Assembly (NCBI RefSeq): GCF_029846115.1
Contig: NZ_JARVZZ010000001.1
Coordinates: 1,860,001 to 1,924,000, forward strand
DNA length: 64,000 nucleotides
Origin: Serratia marcescens
GTDB lineage: Bacteria; Pseudomonadota; Gammaproteobacteria; Enterobacterales; Enterobacteriaceae
Direction: 5' to 3'
Position numbers and translations under genes: made by a program. The notes under the pieces are model-generated. The model did not search any database. It had not been told where the DNA came from and was given only the letters and a program-made list of their open reading frames with translations. This document shows positions 62,855 through 64,000 of this stretch, one piece after another (positions within the stretch are counted from its first letter, which is position 1; the number at the start of each line of letters is the position of its first letter).

Positions 62855-63640
62855 ATGATGTCCAAACTGTTACCGAATGAGCGCCACCAGGCCATTCTCG
62901 ATGCGCTTCGCCAACAGGGGCGGGTGCTGGCCCCGGAGATGGCGCAGCGGTTGAATACCACTGAAGCGACCATCCGCCGCGATCTGCGCCAGCTGGCGGC
63001 GCAGAACCTGTGCAAACGCATCTATGGCGGCGCGCTGGCGCCGACGCCGGCCGAGGGCCCCGTTGCGGCACGCATGGCGCTCAGCGGCAATGAGAAGCTG
63101 GCGCTGGCGCAGACCGCGCTGGAGTTGATCGGTGAAGAGCAGCTGATCTTCCTCGATGCCGGCAGTACCCACCTGTATCTGGCGGATCTGTTGCCGCGCG
63201 ATCGGCGTTTGACGGTGGTGACCAATGCATTGAGCATCGCCGGCAAAATGCTGGAACGGCCGGGGATCCGCACCATCCTGATCGGCGGTGAGCTGGATGC
63301 GCAGGTCGGCGGCTGCGTGGACGCCAAAGCGGCGGAAGAGATAGACGGTTTCCACTTCGATCTGGTGTTCACCGGCATCTGCGCCTACGCCCCGGACGGC
63401 GGCTTCTCCGCGCTGAGCTACCAGGACGCCACCTTCAAAAAGCGGCTGCTGACGCGTGCCGGCAGCGTGGCGGTGCTGTGTACCCGCGACAAGCTCAATA
63501 CCTACGCCCCTTACCCCTTCCTGCCCGCCGGGCGGGTGGATCATCTGGTGACGGCGCGCGGCGCGCACCCGCAGCTCGAGCTGCAGGTGGCGCAGGGCGG
63601 CGGCCAGGTTTGGCACAGCGATTTACCGACCGGAGAATGA
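62855..63640 (+). CDS. DeoR-family transcriptional regulator
   Basis: 261 residues (or 260 from the second ATG). N-terminal winged helix-turn-helix (NERHQAILDALRQQGRVLAPEMAQRLNTTEATIRRDLRQLAAQNLCKRIYGGA) and a DeoR sensor domain (IFLDAGSTHLYLADLL, VVTNALSIAGKM, GGELDAQVGGCVDAKA, FTGICAYAPDGGFS), which usually binds a sugar phosphate. Divergent from the unknown membrane gene; the next gene starts within its stop region, so they form an operon. Confidence 0.92.
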   Translation: MMSKLLPNERHQAILDALRQQGRVLAPEMAQRLNTTEATIRRDLRQLAAQNLCKRIYGGALAPTPAEGPVAARMALSGNEKLALAQTALELIGEEQLIFLDAGSTHLYLADLLPRDRRLTVVTNALSIAGKMLERPGIRTILIGGELDAQVGGCVDAKAAEEIDGFHFDLVFTGICAYAPDGGFSALSYQDATFKKRLLTRAGSVAVLCTRDKLNTYAPYPFLPAGRVDHLVTARGAHPQLELQVAQGGGQVWHSDLPTGE

Positions 63641-63642
63641 TG

Positions 63643-64000
63643 ATGAAAATAGCCCATGTTGCCATGTGGACCCGTGATATCGACGCGCAGCTGGCGTTTT
63701 GGCAGCGCTATTTCAACGGTGAGGCGGGCGAGGAGTACGTCAGCCGCAACCGGCCGGGGTTCGTTTCCCGCTTCGTCAGCCTGGCGACCGGGCCGACGCT
63801 GGAGATCATGCGCGTGCCGACGCTGTTGCCGGCGCCGGCCCAGGAGGAACGGGTGGGCTGGGCGCACATCGCGCTGTCGCTGGGGGATGAACAGCAGGTC
63901 GACCGGTTGGCGCAGCGCGCACAGCAGGAGGGCATTTTGCTGTCCGCGCCGCGCTGGACCGGCGACGGCTTCTATGAGGCCGTCATCCGCGATCCGGACG
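63643..64000 (+). CDS. VOC-fold (glyoxalase/bleomycin-resistance-like) protein, truncated by the window
   Basis: 119 codons to the window edge. Starts MKIAHVAMWTRDIDAQLAFWQRYF, the classic beginning of a VOC metal-binding module with His4, and continues LEIMRVPTLL and WAHIALSLGDEQQVDRLAQRAQQEG. Three ATG codons in a row (63637, 63640, 63643). The last has the best spacing from GGAG. Cotranscribed with the DeoR regulator. Confidence 0.85.
   Translation, partial: MKIAHVAMWTRDIDAQLAFWQRYFNGEAGEEYVSRNRPGFVSRFVSLATGPTLEIMRVPTLLPAPAQEERVGWAHIALSLGDEQQVDRLAQRAQQEGILLSAPRWTGDGFYEAVIRDPD

Noticed and set aside
1..64000. CRISPR arrays, insertion sequences, rRNA genes
   Set aside because: No regularly spaced repeats, no transposase-like frame and no rRNA sequence were seen.

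Overview
The window is 64 kb of GC-rich enterobacterial chromosome. Gene content and order point to Serratia, most likely the S. marcescens group. Three things support this: the E. coli-like order fadE | gmhA-yafJ | yafK and gpt-frsA-crl-proBA-tRNA-Thr; a complete Na+-pumping NADH:quinone oxidoreductase operon between yafK and dinB, as in Serratia, Yersinia and Vibrio but not E. coli; and an ERIC repeat in front of proB. The identification is an inference from recognised families. No database search was possible.

Layout. 1-5 kb: partial fadE with a probable FadR site, gmhA, yafJ and the convergent yafK. 5-12.3 kb: nqrABCDEF-apbE-nqrM, one tightly packed operon that encodes the sodium pump, its flavin transferase and its maturation factor, closed by a clear terminator. 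12.4-15 kb: a small accessory spot. An orphan lipoprotein is followed by an AT-rich cassette of about 1.2 kb, bounded by 26-bp direct repeats of the 3' end of a phosphodiesterase-like gene. The cassette holds a Tae4-type T6SS amidase effector gene broken by one in-frame TGA, and a small two-helix membrane protein. 15-23.3 kb: LexA-controlled dinB, pepD, gpt, frsA, crl, proBA and tRNA-Thr(CGU). 23.3-31.4 kb: an AT-richer block directly behind the tRNA with an AraC regulator, a two-component system, an RND pump lacking an outer-membrane channel gene, and a MarC-family protein. 31.5-36 kb: pqiABC lipid-transport genes and a VirK/YbjX-family gene.

36-49 kb: mostly envelope and redox genes (TM2 protein, exported proteins, a LysR/YcaC-like hydrolase pair, cytochrome b561, a peptide-binding protein, a flavin reductase/HxlR/quinone reductase group). 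It includes a block of four unrecognised membrane-associated genes at 39.7-44.0 kb. 49-59 kb: a DsbA-like oxidoreductase with a CGPC active site, feaR and feaB, leuE, an ada operon that also encodes a 2OG-Fe(II) oxygenase, a TehB-like methyltransferase, yaiW and a pyruvate-decarboxylase-family enzyme. 59-64 kb: a universal stress protein, pagP, small secreted or lipoproteins, a DeoR regulator and a truncated VOC-fold gene.

The most unusual feature is the effector cassette at 12.96-14.18 kb. The broken amidase gene, the direct repeats at a stop codon and a nested inverted repeat at the junction suggest a horizontally acquired and now decaying T6SS effector unit. Other points of interest are the degenerate active site of the neighbouring phosphodiesterase-like protein, the ada-oxygenase operon and the unknown membrane cluster. 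No CRISPR array, insertion sequence, integrase or rRNA gene was seen.
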